Shown: positions 1 through 6,912 of the stretch, piece by piece | How positions within the stretch are numbered: the stretch's first letter is position 1 | Layout: each line of letters begins with the position of its first letter | NCBI GenBank assembly: GCA_024224995.1 | Contig: JAAENB010001010.1 | Coordinates: forward strand, 1-36,565 | Length of the DNA stretch: 36,565 nt | Source: a bacterium | GTDB taxonomy: Bacteria > Spirochaetota > UBA4802 > UBA5550 | Direction of reading: 5' to 3' | Notes under the pieces: model-generated | The model's input: only the letters and a program-made list of their open reading frames with translations | What the model was told of the DNA's origin: nothing | The model's database searches: none | Made by a program: the position numbers and the translations under genes

Positions 1-179
1 GCCCCCTCTTTAATCTGGCGCCCTTTTTGGTATGATCTCAGAGCTCTTATAAAGAGCTCTGAGAAGTTTTCACTTTCGAAGCGTTCTTTTGCGGCAAGGA
101 GCTTGTTTTGAAAAGCCCCCTCTTTAATCTGGCGCCCTTTTTTGGTGTGATCTCAGAGCTCTTTTAAAGAGCTCTGAGA
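1..179. repeat. Two direct copies of a 64-65 bp palindrome-bearing repeat
   Basis: The copies lie at 1-64 and 115-179. They differ by one extra T and two substitutions. Each starts GCCCCCTCTTTAATCTGGCG and ends in a 27-base near-perfect palindrome (38-63 and 152-178) built on CTCAGAGCTCTT and AAGAGCTCTGAG. The left copy touches the window edge, so more copies may lie outside. The 50 bases between them show no coding signal. The palindromes could act as terminators for a gene to the left, but no long T-run follows them. A dispersed intergenic repeat is equally likely. Confidence 0.8.
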
Positions 180-207
180 TCACAACTGCTAAAAAACCAC
201 CAACTCC

Positions 208-236
208 TTGACAGCAAGCACCATATGCGCTAACTT
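208..236 (+). promoter_or_regulatory. Sigma70-type promoter for the HDAC-like gene
   Basis: TTGACA at 208-213, a 17-base spacer, then TAACTT at 231-236. The predicted transcript start is near 243, giving a leader of about 59 bases before the ATG at 302. The leader holds a weak GCGCAG/CTGTGC hairpin and the ribosome site AAGGAAG. Confidence 0.5.
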
Positions 237-301
237 TAGAGCAAAACAGACCGGGAAAGGCGCAGCTTCCGCTGTGCGTCCTCTATTATAAGGAAGAAAC
301 T

Positions 302-1075
302 ATGAAAATTATATTTCATGAACGGTATTATAATTCACGATACGCGGGCGACCCGGCAGCAGCTCCCGGCCGCCTGGAAAACATTATGGAAACCATTCAC
401 CGAAAACAGGATGAATATGATATACTGGTGCCGGAACCCGCGTCAGAGGAGGATATTTTACGGGCTCATTCCCGGAGCCACGTTAATTATGTTCAGGAGA
501 ACCCGCTCCTGTATGAACTGGCATCCCTTGCCGCAGGCGGAGCAATAATGGCCGCGGAAGAGGCTTACGAGGGCAGCCCGGCTTTTGCCGTAATTCGCCC
601 GCCGGGACATCACGCCTCAGGCGGATCGTGCTGGGGATTCTGCTATTTTAATAATATGAGCGTTAGCCTGCTAAAACTTTTCGCAGAGAAAAAAATCAAA
701 TCGGCCTTTGTTCTCGATTTCGATCTCCATACCGGGGACGGGAATATCAATATACTTGAAGAGAGGGACGACGGATTTGCCGTAACCATACACAATCCCG
801 ATTCCCATGAGCGCGGGGATTATCTATCTGAGGTCGCGCGATTTATGGGAAATCTCGAAGATGTGGATATCTTTGCGGCCTCTGCCGGTTTCGACCAGGG
901 AATTAATGACTGGGGAAACCTGCTCCATGAAGAAGATTATTTGCGGATAGGCGAACTCATGAAAGAGTACTCGGAAGAGCTGTGCAGCGGCCGGAGATAC
1001 GCTATCTTTGAAGGGGGATATCATCATCCTGATCTGGGAAAACATGTGGATGCTTTTTGCGGGGGATTTCGGTAG
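302..1075 (+). CDS. Histone deacetylase family (AcuC/HDAC-like) zinc amidohydrolase
   Basis: Predicted cytoplasmic zinc hydrolase of the arginase/deacetylase fold, removing acyl groups from an acetylated lysine, polyamine or similar amide. Seen: RPPGHHA at residues 99-105 (paired active-site histidines), GFCYFNN at 112-118, the zinc ligands D141 and H143 in DFDLHTGDG, the third ligand D198 in AGFDQ, and the transition-state tyrosine in EGGY at 237-240. At 257 residues it is shorter than typical AcuC or HDAC proteins (300 or more), which suggests trimmed loops and not truncation, because all active-site motifs are present. The start follows AAGGAAG with good spacing. It is monocistronic behind its own promoter. 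The substrate cannot be told from sequence. Confidence 0.9.
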   Translation: MKIIFHERYYNSRYAGDPAAAPGRLENIMETIHRKQDEYDILVPEPASEEDILRAHSRSHVNYVQENPLLYELASLAAGGAIMAAEEAYEGSPAFAVIRPPGHHASGGSCWGFCYFNNMSVSLLKLFAEKKIKSAFVLDFDLHTGDGNINILEERDDGFAVTIHNPDSHERGDYLSEVARFMGNLEDVDIFAASAGFDQGINDWGNLLHEEDYLRIGELMKEYSEELCSGRRYAIFEGGYHHPDLGKHVDAFCGGFR

Positions 1076-1112
1076 GGGTTTGTACGCGCAGCTTGATGTT
1101 GGTTATCAGTAT

Positions 1113-1198
1113 AGCCGGTAGGAATGCCTCTTCTGAATGCTGCGGAACTCGCTCCGCTCAAACAGTCCTCACATTCAGAAGAGGCATTCCTACCGGCT
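1113..1198. repeat. 27-bp perfect inverted repeat with a conserved 32-nt loop
   Basis: Arms 1113-1139 and 1172-1198 are exact reverse complements. The loop at 1140-1171, read on the minus strand, contains GAGGACTGTTTGAGCG then GAGCGAGTTCCGC. That loop recurs almost unchanged, on the other strand, in the element at 11401-11512, although the stems are unrelated. It sits between convergent genes (HDAC-like and the 1282-1548 gene), so it could also end transcription both ways. Confidence 0.85.
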
Positions 1199-1281
1199 GG
1201 ATACAGTTAGTCAGAATTAGAGTAGTTCGCAACATTTATACTTTGGATGAAGATGTTTCTATCCTATTGACATCACTGCTG

Positions 1282-1548
1282 TTATTTCTCAGGAAGATCT
1301 TTTACCGCGATCCCCTGTTCTTTGAGAAAGGCCGTGGTTTTGCTGCAAACGGGGGCAGTGGTTAGTATGCTAACCTTTAGTCCGGGGTTGGAGCTGCGGA
1401 TCTGTTCGGCCAGTTCAAGGAGTTTTTCTCCGTCTTTCATAATAATGCGGCTCTTGCGGTCCTTAACAATACCGATATGATTTTTCCCCAGGGAAACGAT
1501 CATGGTGCGGGACGGCAGGCCGAATTCTTTTGGATCGATAATTTTCAT
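1282..1548 (-). CDS. Small hypothetical protein (88 aa)
   Basis: Not recognised. An 88-residue soluble protein with no signal peptide or membrane segment. It has a beta-rich N-terminal half containing MIVSLGKNHIGIVKDRKSRI, then a helical stretch (KLLELAEQIRSS) and a hydrophobic strand followed by a single Cys (SILTTAPVCSKTT). The pattern looks like a compact alpha/beta domain. The ATG follows AGGATT at a fair distance and lies 12 bases after the end of a broken lipoprotein reading frame on the same strand (1561-1769), so the two may form an operon. Even composition and a plausible start support a real gene; the function is unknown. Confidence 0.6.
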   Translation of the reverse strand: MKIIDPKEFGLPSRTMIVSLGKNHIGIVKDRKSRIIMKDGEKLLELAEQIRSSNPGLKVSILTTAPVCSKTTAFLKEQGIAVKDLPEK

Positions 1549-1560
1549 GACACTAATCCT

Positions 1561-1769
1561 TTATTCATACATCGTATAGCTATAAACCGCCCGGGTCTTT
1601 AGGAGGGAAACCCTTCCCGACCGCGCGGCTTCAAGAGTAATGATCCACTTCAAACCCTGCCCCCATAAAACCGTTTTGCGTTATTCTGCAACCGGCCCCC
1701 GGAACAACAGCTAAAAAAAACAAAAATAATCAGTATGATAATCCCAGCAGCGAAACTTTTTTTCCTCAT
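1561..1769 (-). pseudogene. Small lipoprotein broken by a frameshift in a G-run
   Basis: From the ATG at 1769 (preceded by GGGGGAG) the frame encodes a lysine-rich start, a hydrophobic segment and a lipobox-like FFSCC, then stops after 39 codons at 1650. One extra G in the five-G run (C-run 1660-1664 on the plus strand) would instead join it to a second open stretch reading WIITLEAARSGRVSLL and ending at 1561. That would give one protein of about 69 residues. The second frame has no good start of its own. This may be a real lesion, a phase-variable tract or a homopolymer read error. No family was recognised. Confidence 0.45.
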
Positions 1770-1821
1770 GAGTCTATCTCCCCCTGGTTTCTTAAAGATG
1801 TCAACAATTAAAACTGTGTCA

Positions 1822-1926
1822 GGGAATTAGTCCTGTCTTTCCGGAACAGGAGCCACGGATGGCGACGCCCTTGTGTAATACAGGAAGTATTATCACAAGG
1901 GTGGAGGAAAGACAGGACTAATTCCC
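1822..1926. repeat. Nested inverted repeat, 21-bp outer arms
   Basis: The outer arms 1822-1842 and 1906-1926 are perfect complements beginning GGGAATTAGTCCTGTC. Inside lies a second hairpin, CCCTTGTG...AATAC against GTATT...CACAAGGG, separated by AGGAA. Between them is GAGCCACGGATGGCGACG. The element sits in the roughly 270-base gap between the divergent broken lipoprotein and the amidotransferase operon. It is much longer than a normal terminator and has no T-tail. Confidence 0.8.
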
Positions 1927-2041
1927 GAGCGCACTCACTAATTACATTTTTTTCAAAAAAAATTTGTGCCGATATCCCCCTTTTTGACGCTTATATTGAT
2001 GGTTAAAAATTTATAAAATTAATAAAAGAGGGGTACAAACT

Positions 2042-3052
2042 ATGAGCACAGCAAGCAGGTGCAAAAAATGCATCTTGCCCGAATACGGGGAAGAAATTGT
2101 TCTGAATGAAGACGGGGTATGCAATGTTTGTTCTGAGTTTACGGAGAATAAAACTCTGGAACAAAGAAAAACAATGCTGGAAACCGACTTAATTAAAACA
2201 CTCAACAAATACAAAAAGAAGGCAGAGAAAAGACGCGATGGAATTAAATATGATTGTTTAATTATGTGCAGCGGGGGCAAGGACAGCACAATGGCCCTTT
2301 ATCACATGAAGAAACGATATAACATGAATCCATTGGTACTCACCTTTGATCATGGCTTCGAAAATGAAACCGCGCTGAATAACGTAAAAAACGCCTGCCA
2401 TAACCTGGGCGTTGATTGGGTCTATTACAAAACAGACTTTATGAAAGAGGTCTTTTCTGAAATTATTAAAAGTAAAACAAAAGCGACAATCTGCCATATT
2501 TGCTCTATCTGGTACATTGATTTCAGTTACGCCTTCGCGGCCCGCTACCAAATTCCCTTAATCATTGCCGGTTGGACAAAAGGACAGCTTGCTGTTGGCA
2601 AGGAATCCGGGAATCCATATGAACCAATATCATCAGCGTCCACTGATTTCATTAAAAATTATCTACATAAAAAACCGGCGTATAAGGATTTTCCGCTTAC
2701 CATAGGGGAAGCGCTCAAAAAAGCTCAAAAAAGATTCAAAACAGAAATGGTTTCTCCTCATTGGTATATGAACTGGGATCCCGATGAAATGAGAGAAATA
2801 TTAAAAAATGAATTGAATTGGGAACTTCAGGAAAAGAGTTATCCCGCAGGTTCAACGAATTGTATGATGAATTTTGTTAGCGTATATTTATCGCTGCAAA
2901 ACTACGGGTACACTCATTACGATATTGAAATGAGTAAGCAGATCCGGTCAGGGGATATTAGCCGGGACGAAGCGTTAAAATGTATTGAATTAAACTTCGA
3001 CAAGCAGACTGTTGATGAAGTGCTATCAACGCTGAATTGCGAATTAAATTAA
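2042..3052 (+). CDS. N-acetyl sugar amidotransferase-like PP-loop ATPase
   Basis: Predicted to adenylate a carbonyl or carboxyl group and install nitrogen, as in the WbpG/PseA family that makes amidated or acetamidino sugars. Seen: N-terminal zinc-finger-like cysteine pairs C7/C10 and C27/C30; the PP-loop SGGKDS at 77-82; and CHIC at 151-154, typical of this family. At 336 residues it is near full family length (about 370). It is the first gene of a tight operon with two mini membrane proteins and a carbamoyltransferase. The HisH/HisF partners that usually supply ammonia are absent here, so nitrogen may come from a distant glutaminase, or the chemistry differs. GAGGGG precedes the ATG. The family call is good; the substrate is unknown. 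Confidence 0.8.
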   Translation: MSTASRCKKCILPEYGEEIVLNEDGVCNVCSEFTENKTLEQRKTMLETDLIKTLNKYKKKAEKRRDGIKYDCLIMCSGGKDSTMALYHMKKRYNMNPLVLTFDHGFENETALNNVKNACHNLGVDWVYYKTDFMKEVFSEIIKSKTKATICHICSIWYIDFSYAFAARYQIPLIIAGWTKGQLAVGKESGNPYEPISSASTDFIKNYLHKKPAYKDFPLTIGEALKKAQKRFKTEMVSPHWYMNWDPDEMREILKNELNWELQEKSYPAGSTNCMMNFVSVYLSLQNYGYTHYDIEMSKQIRSGDISRDEALKCIELNFDKQTVDEVLSTLNCELN

Positions 3053-3086
3053 TTAAAAATAAAATAATAATGAGGAAAAACTTAAA

Positions 3087-3302
3087 ATGAAAAACTTTTT
3101 TATAAATTGCGGCAGGTATACTCAGAAAACATTGATTTTTTTCTTTTTGTCAATTGTTTATATCATTGGCGTTGGAATAACCAGCGCCTTAACGATATTT
3201 TTCAGAGGAGTTTTTAAGAAAGATTATGAGTCAAAAGGCTCGTATTGGATAAATGCGGATGAATATGAAAATAAGATGGAAAACTATGTTCATCAATCAT
3301 AA
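3087..3302 (+). CDS. Small membrane protein in the carbamoyltransferase operon
   Basis: A 71-residue protein with one or two hydrophobic segments around residues 14-40 and a charged, aromatic C-terminal tail (KGSYWINADEYENK) probably exposed to the cytoplasm. No enzyme motif is visible. Short membrane proteins ending in a similar SYW-type tail are commonly encoded beside NodU-type carbamoyltransferases and DUF5989 proteins; that comparison is from memory of such clusters. It follows the amidotransferase by 34 bases, behind GAGGAAAAA. It likely anchors or couples the two cytoplasmic enzymes at the membrane, which is inference. Confidence 0.7.
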   Translation: MKNFFINCGRYTQKTLIFFFLSIVYIIGVGITSALTIFFRGVFKKDYESKGSYWINADEYENKMENYVHQS

Positions 3303-3336
3303 AAAATTAAAAATTAAAAATTAAAAAGGTATAATA

Positions 3337-3498
3337 ATGAAAAAAACAAAATTTATGTTAAAAGAAATGTCGTTTTTGGTAAGGCATCACCGGCTGCACA
3401 TTTTAGCACCGGTATTTTTCACCCTCGCGTTGATCGCGCTGCTCGTGATCAATATGGAAACATCGGTTATTGTTTCTTTTATGTACGCGGGAATTTAG
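3337..3498 (+). CDS. DUF5989-like mini membrane protein (53 aa)
   Basis: A 53-residue protein with a short basic N-terminus, the stretch FLVRHHRLHILAP, one transmembrane helix (about residues 25-38) and the end SFMYAGI. The order basic, helix, then a Phe/Tyr-rich end is the DUF5989 pattern, a family found next to carbamoyltransferases. Its length makes it easy to miss. The ATG follows AAAAGG, which directly abuts a tandem TTAAAAA repeat (three units, 3307-3327). Change in unit number would not move the ribosome site, so phase variation is not implied. Confidence 0.75.
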   Translation: MKKTKFMLKEMSFLVRHHRLHILAPVFFTLALIALLVINMETSVIVSFMYAGI

Positions 3499-3542
3499 AT
3501 AATTTTAAAAAATCAAATAAAATAAATAACGAGGATATTACA

Positions 3543-5234
3543 ATGAATATATTAGGTTTATCTTGCTTTTTCCATGATTCCGCAGCATGCCTGGTGCAGG
3601 ACGGCAAGGTTGTAGCAGCAGTGGAAGAAGAGCGGTTTATTCGCGCTAAAAATACTTCGACTTTTCCAATACACGCGATAAATTATTGCGTTCAGGAAGC
3701 GAATATTTCTTTCAACGATATTGATTATGTTTTTCTCTATGAAAAACCTTATTTGAAATTTTCCAGGGTTATTATTGACCACCTGAAGTCATTTCCATTT
3801 TCTTTAAAACGTTTTTTGGATTCCATGCCCGCGTGGCTCGATGACCGGCTTTCGGTTCCCCTTCTTCTCAAAAAAGAATTGGGATATGAAGGAGAGGTCT
3901 TATTCGTCAAGCACCATATGTCACACGCGGCAAGCGCCTTCCTGGTTTCACCGTTTGAAGAAGCGGCAATCCTTACTGCCGACGGCGTGGGAGAATGGGC
4001 AACAACCGCCTGCGGATACGGGCGCGGGAATGATATAAAAATTTTAAAAGAGATCCATTATCCGCATTCACTGGGGCTGTTATATTCCGCAGTAACCACC
4101 TTTCTGGGGTTTGAGGCAAACCGCGGAGAAGGTACGGTAATGGGGCTTTCTTCGTATGGCGAACCGGTCTATATTGACCAGTTTCGAAAAATTATAGAGG
4201 TAAAACCGGACGGGAGTTATAAACTGGATACTTCATATTTCAACTTCATTGAAGGCCGAAGGCTGTTCAGTAAAAAATTCGTTAAAACGTTTGGAGAACC
4301 ACGAAAGGCAAGAAGCACTATTGAAAAAAGACATGAGGATATTGCGGCTTCTTTACAAATGATCGTGGAAGAAATCATTGTCAAAATGGCCGGACATATT
4401 TACGAGGAAACCAAAATGGAAAACCTTTGCCTCGCGGGCGGAGTATTTTTAAATTGTGTCGCCAATCACAAAATACTGGAACAGACACCGTTTAAAAATA
4501 TCTATGTTCAGCCCGCCGCGGGAGATACGGGAGGAGCGCTTGGGGTGGCGGTGTATGCCAACAATGTTATCTTCAATAATCCGAGAAATTTCGTAATGGA
4601 TCATCCCTATCATGGGCCGGCTATTACGGAAGATATCGCTCGAAGGAGCCTGGTTAATTCTCCCGAGCTAAAATCGGAAAAATACACGGAAGAGAAACTG
4701 GTAAAGTTTGTCGCGAAAAAATTGGCCGAGAATAAAACTATCGGCTGGGCCCAGGGACGGATGGAATTTGGCCCCAGGGCTCTGGGGAACCGCTCAATAC
4801 TGGGCAACCCTTGCAGTCCGGACATGAAGGATATTTTGAATTTAAAAATAAAATTCAGAGAATCATTCAGGCCATTTGCTCCGGCAGTACTGGAAGAAAA
4901 CGCGAATGATTTTTTTGAATTAAAAACAGCCTCTCCTTTTATGACGCTGGCGGCGCGGGTAAAAAAAGAGAAGCAAAAGCTGGTTCCGGCAATAACGCAC
5001 GTCGATGGAACAGCACGAATTCAGACCGTGAATAAAAAAACAAACCCGCGTTTCTGGAAGGTAATAAAAGAGTTTGAAAAAATAAGCGGGGTACCAATGG
5101 TTATCAATACTTCTTTGAACCTGAAAGGCGACCCCATCGTTTGTACTCCCGATGACGCAATAGACTGCTTTAACCGGTGTGAGATGGATTACATGGTTAT
5201 TGGAGATTATGTTGTGGAGAAAAGAGCTCAATAA
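3543..5234 (+). CDS. NodU/TobZ-type O-carbamoyltransferase
   Basis: Transfers the carbamoyl group of carbamoyl phosphate, through a carbamoyl-adenylate, to a hydroxyl on a sugar or metabolite. Seen: N-terminal ASKHA-like/Kae1-like domain with HD at residues 11-12, the metal-binding run KHHMSHAASAF at 123-133 and DGVGEW at 147-152; then AGGVFLNC and AAGDTGGALG; and the C-terminal carbamoyltransferase domain opening with GWAQGRMEFGPRALGNRSIL. At 563 residues it is full length. It is last in the operon and ends just before a hairpin terminator. Homologues modify Nod factors, tobramycin and saxitoxin-type compounds, but this cluster has no nodulation or antibiotic genes, so the acceptor is open. 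Confidence 0.92.
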   Translation: MNILGLSCFFHDSAACLVQDGKVVAAVEEERFIRAKNTSTFPIHAINYCVQEANISFNDIDYVFLYEKPYLKFSRVIIDHLKSFPFSLKRFLDSMPAWLDDRLSVPLLLKKELGYEGEVLFVKHHMSHAASAFLVSPFEEAAILTADGVGEWATTACGYGRGNDIKILKEIHYPHSLGLLYSAVTTFLGFEANRGEGTVMGLSSYGEPVYIDQFRKIIEVKPDGSYKLDTSYFNFIEGRRLFSKKFVKTFGEPRKARSTIEKRHEDIAASLQMIVEEIIVKMAGHIYEETKMENLCLAGGVFLNCVANHKILEQTPFKNIYVQPAAGDTGGALGVAVYANNVIFNNPRNFVMDHPYHGPAITEDIARRSLVNSPELKSEKYTEEKLVKFVAKKLAENKTIGWAQGRMEFGPRALGNRSILGNPCSPDMKDILNLKIKFRESFRPFAPAVLEENANDFFELKTASPFMTLAARVKKEKQKLVPAITHVDGTARIQTVNKKTNPRFWKVIKEFEKISGVPMVINTSLNLKGDPIVCTPDDAIDCFNRCEMDYMVIGDYVVEKRAQ

Positions 5235-5248
5235 ACATATATCATACT

Positions 5249-5284
5249 AATCCCGCCTCCGCTTCGCTTTACAGAGGCGGGATT
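5249..5284. terminator. Bidirectional hairpin between convergent operons
   Basis: An 11-bp perfect stem, AATCCCGCCTC at 5249-5259 and GAGGCGGGATT at 5274-5284, followed by TATTGTTTT. It lies between the carbamoyltransferase stop (5234) and the hydratase stop (5292), so it probably serves both strands. Its loop CGCTTCGCTTT resembles part of the conserved loop of the large inverted repeats, possibly by chance. Confidence 0.75.
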
Positions 5285-5291
5285 TATTGTT

Positions 5292-6167
5292 TTATATTTC
5301 ATACATTTTCCCGCAAATACAGGGCCGTTCATTACCGCGGCAATACAGGTCAAAACGATTGCTCCTGAGGGAATAAACGTTTTTCACGTAGAGCATATGG
5401 TTGTAATAAACAGGGCCTTTCAGAAAAAAATCGAGTTTTACCGCGCCATCGGTCTCAAGCAGCGGCAGCATGTCGAGGCATTTGGCCACGACCCGGATTG
5501 GCTGGGCGAAATCCCGTTCGAAACCGGAAATACGAGCCCACATCTTCCAGTAATGAATCCCATTGGTATCCCCGGAAACGAGGCCGAATTTGAACCGGTT
5601 CCGCGCGGGTAAATACCATTCACCGATTTTTGGCGCTTCAGGAATGACGTCCAGTACTGGCGGCTTAAAACCCGCGTCTATACCGTGAAACCTTCCCTTT
5701 ACAAAGTATGTTGTTACGTTCTCCCAGACCAGTTCACTTCCAACAAAGATGCGGGAAGACAGGTCGACTTCAAGTCCTTTTTCCAGAACCCGTATATCGG
5801 AATTAAAACAGCGGATATTGACAACTTCATCAACGCGGACTTCCCGGTGGATAATAATACTGTTCCTGGTATTCAGTACCCGGAACATGGAAAAAGGCAT
5901 CTCCCGAGAGGTAAGGATACGCATAATATAAGGATAAGCCAGGGTAAAAAAATAAATACCATTGATCGAAGAGCGGTCTCCAAGACCGCAAATCTCATTA
6001 AATGTTTCCAGATGTTTTTTATTGATCCTGAAACCGTTCCGTTCCGCGTTTATAGAAGGAACCACTTCCTTCCCATGATACCTGCTCTTCCGGGTCCGGA
6101 AAGCCTTCAAAAAAGTAATCATCGTTGAAGGATCCGCGGTAAAAGACATTTCCTGCATCATTTCCAT
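5292..6167 (-). CDS. MaoC-like hot-dog hydratase
   Basis: Probably hydrates or dehydrates an acyl-CoA or acyl-ACP substrate. Seen: one MaoC signature in the C-terminal half, SGDTNGIHYWKMWARISGF from about residue 198, with D200 and H205 in the positions of the catalytic pair (usual form GDxNPIH). The N-terminal half, about residues 1-165, may be a second, degenerate hot-dog domain. The start at 6167 is chosen because TAAGGAGGACGAT precedes it. The open frame runs on to 6260 inside the TetR gene, but no ribosome site supports that longer form. It is co-transcribed with the TetR gene 34 bases upstream, suggesting that the regulator senses an acyl ligand. Confidence 0.78.
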   Translation of the reverse strand: MEMMQEMSFTADPSTMITFLKAFRTRKSRYHGKEVVPSINAERNGFRINKKHLETFNEICGLGDRSSINGIYFFTLAYPYIMRILTSREMPFSMFRVLNTRNSIIIHREVRVDEVVNIRCFNSDIRVLEKGLEVDLSSRIFVGSELVWENVTTYFVKGRFHGIDAGFKPPVLDVIPEAPKIGEWYLPARNRFKFGLVSGDTNGIHYWKMWARISGFERDFAQPIRVVAKCLDMLPLLETDGAVKLDFFLKGPVYYNHMLYVKNVYSLRSNRFDLYCRGNERPCICGKMYEI

Positions 6168-6201
6168 ATCGTCCTCCTTAAAAGAAAGTTTAAAGTTTGA
6201 A

Positions 6202-6807
6202 TTACCTTTCTTCCAGCGCACGCCAAACACTGAAAGATATATCCCGTACTGCGTCATCAATTGATGATATGGTTCTTCCCGTCATATGAATCCGGGAAAA
6301 CTCCTGACAGGGGCCAAGAAGTATGGAGACATAGATATCCCAGCCCATTTTCCTGATCTTTCCGGACTGAATATGCCGCATAAACCACGCGGACAGCCCC
6401 TTTATAAATTCCTTATTAAGCTCATCTAACTCCTCATCGGTCCCGCTCATAAAAGAATCACGGCGGCGCTGGAATAAAAATTGTGACCAGCTCATATGTT
6501 CCGACACCCAGGTAAGATGAAATCGTACAATATCAGTAATCCCCTGTAAAGGCTCCGAATCCTGCTTAAAAACTTCAAGCAGCCCGGTCTGGAAGACTTT
6601 GATCCCTTCCAGGTAAACTGCTGCCGCAATCTGCTCCTTACTGCCAAAATGATGATACAAACTCCCAACACTGGCTTTTGAGCGCTCACATATATCGGCT
6701 ATGCCGGTCTCGTCATAACCAATTTCCGTAAAACACTCCAGCGCTGCCTCTATTATACTCCGCTTCCGCTCCCCGGTACGGGAATGCGTAGATTTTGTTT
6801 TCTTCAT
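6202..6807 (-). CDS. TetR/AcrR-family repressor, probably autoregulated
   Basis: A 201-residue regulator with the TetR helix-turn-helix in its first 65 residues (RSIIEAALECFTEIGYDET, then ICERSKASVGSLYHHFGSKE) and a larger ligand-binding and dimerisation domain. It heads the operon with the MaoC-like hydratase. Its promoter is overlapped by two 17-bp palindromes (6809-6838), so self-repression is likely. The predicted transcript start falls on the A of the ATG, and no ribosome site precedes it, so translation may be leaderless. The ligand is unknown; an acyl-CoA or fatty acid would fit the partner gene. Confidence 0.9.
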   Translation of the reverse strand: MKKTKSTHSRTGERKRSIIEAALECFTEIGYDETGIADICERSKASVGSLYHHFGSKEQIAAAVYLEGIKVFQTGLLEVFKQDSEPLQGITDIVRFHLTWVSEHMSWSQFLFQRRRDSFMSGTDEELDELNKEFIKGLSAWFMRHIQSGKIRKMGWDIYVSILLGPCQEFSRIHMTGRTISSIDDAVRDISFSVWRALEER

Positions 6808-6842
6808 ACTAGAAATATATTCTAGAATATGATTCTAGTCAA
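6808..6842 (-). promoter_or_regulatory. TetR promoter with two overlapping operators
   Basis: On the minus strand TTGACT (6842-6837), a 17-base spacer and TATATT (6819-6814) form a near-consensus promoter whose +1 would be 6807, the first base of the ATG. Two palindromes, CTAGAA-N5-TTCTAG at 6809-6825 and again at 6822-6838, share the central TTCTAGAA with a 13-base offset and cover the -10, the spacer and the edge of the -35. This is what a self-repressing TetR operator would look like. Confidence 0.75.
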
Positions 6843-6912
6843 GTAAATAAACCAATTTTTTTAAAAATGTTTAATTTTTTTACAAATAAATGGGGGTTCA
6901 GGGATTTGAATG

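Noticed and set aside
1057..1365. Open frame on the plus strand across the inverted repeat
   Set aside because: It is created by the palindrome and the antisense of the 1282-1548 gene; it has no ribosome site or protein-like composition.
3543..5234. Nodulation role for the NodU-like gene
   Set aside because: No nodABC or other Nod-factor genes are present; the family is broad and the name reflects only its founding member.
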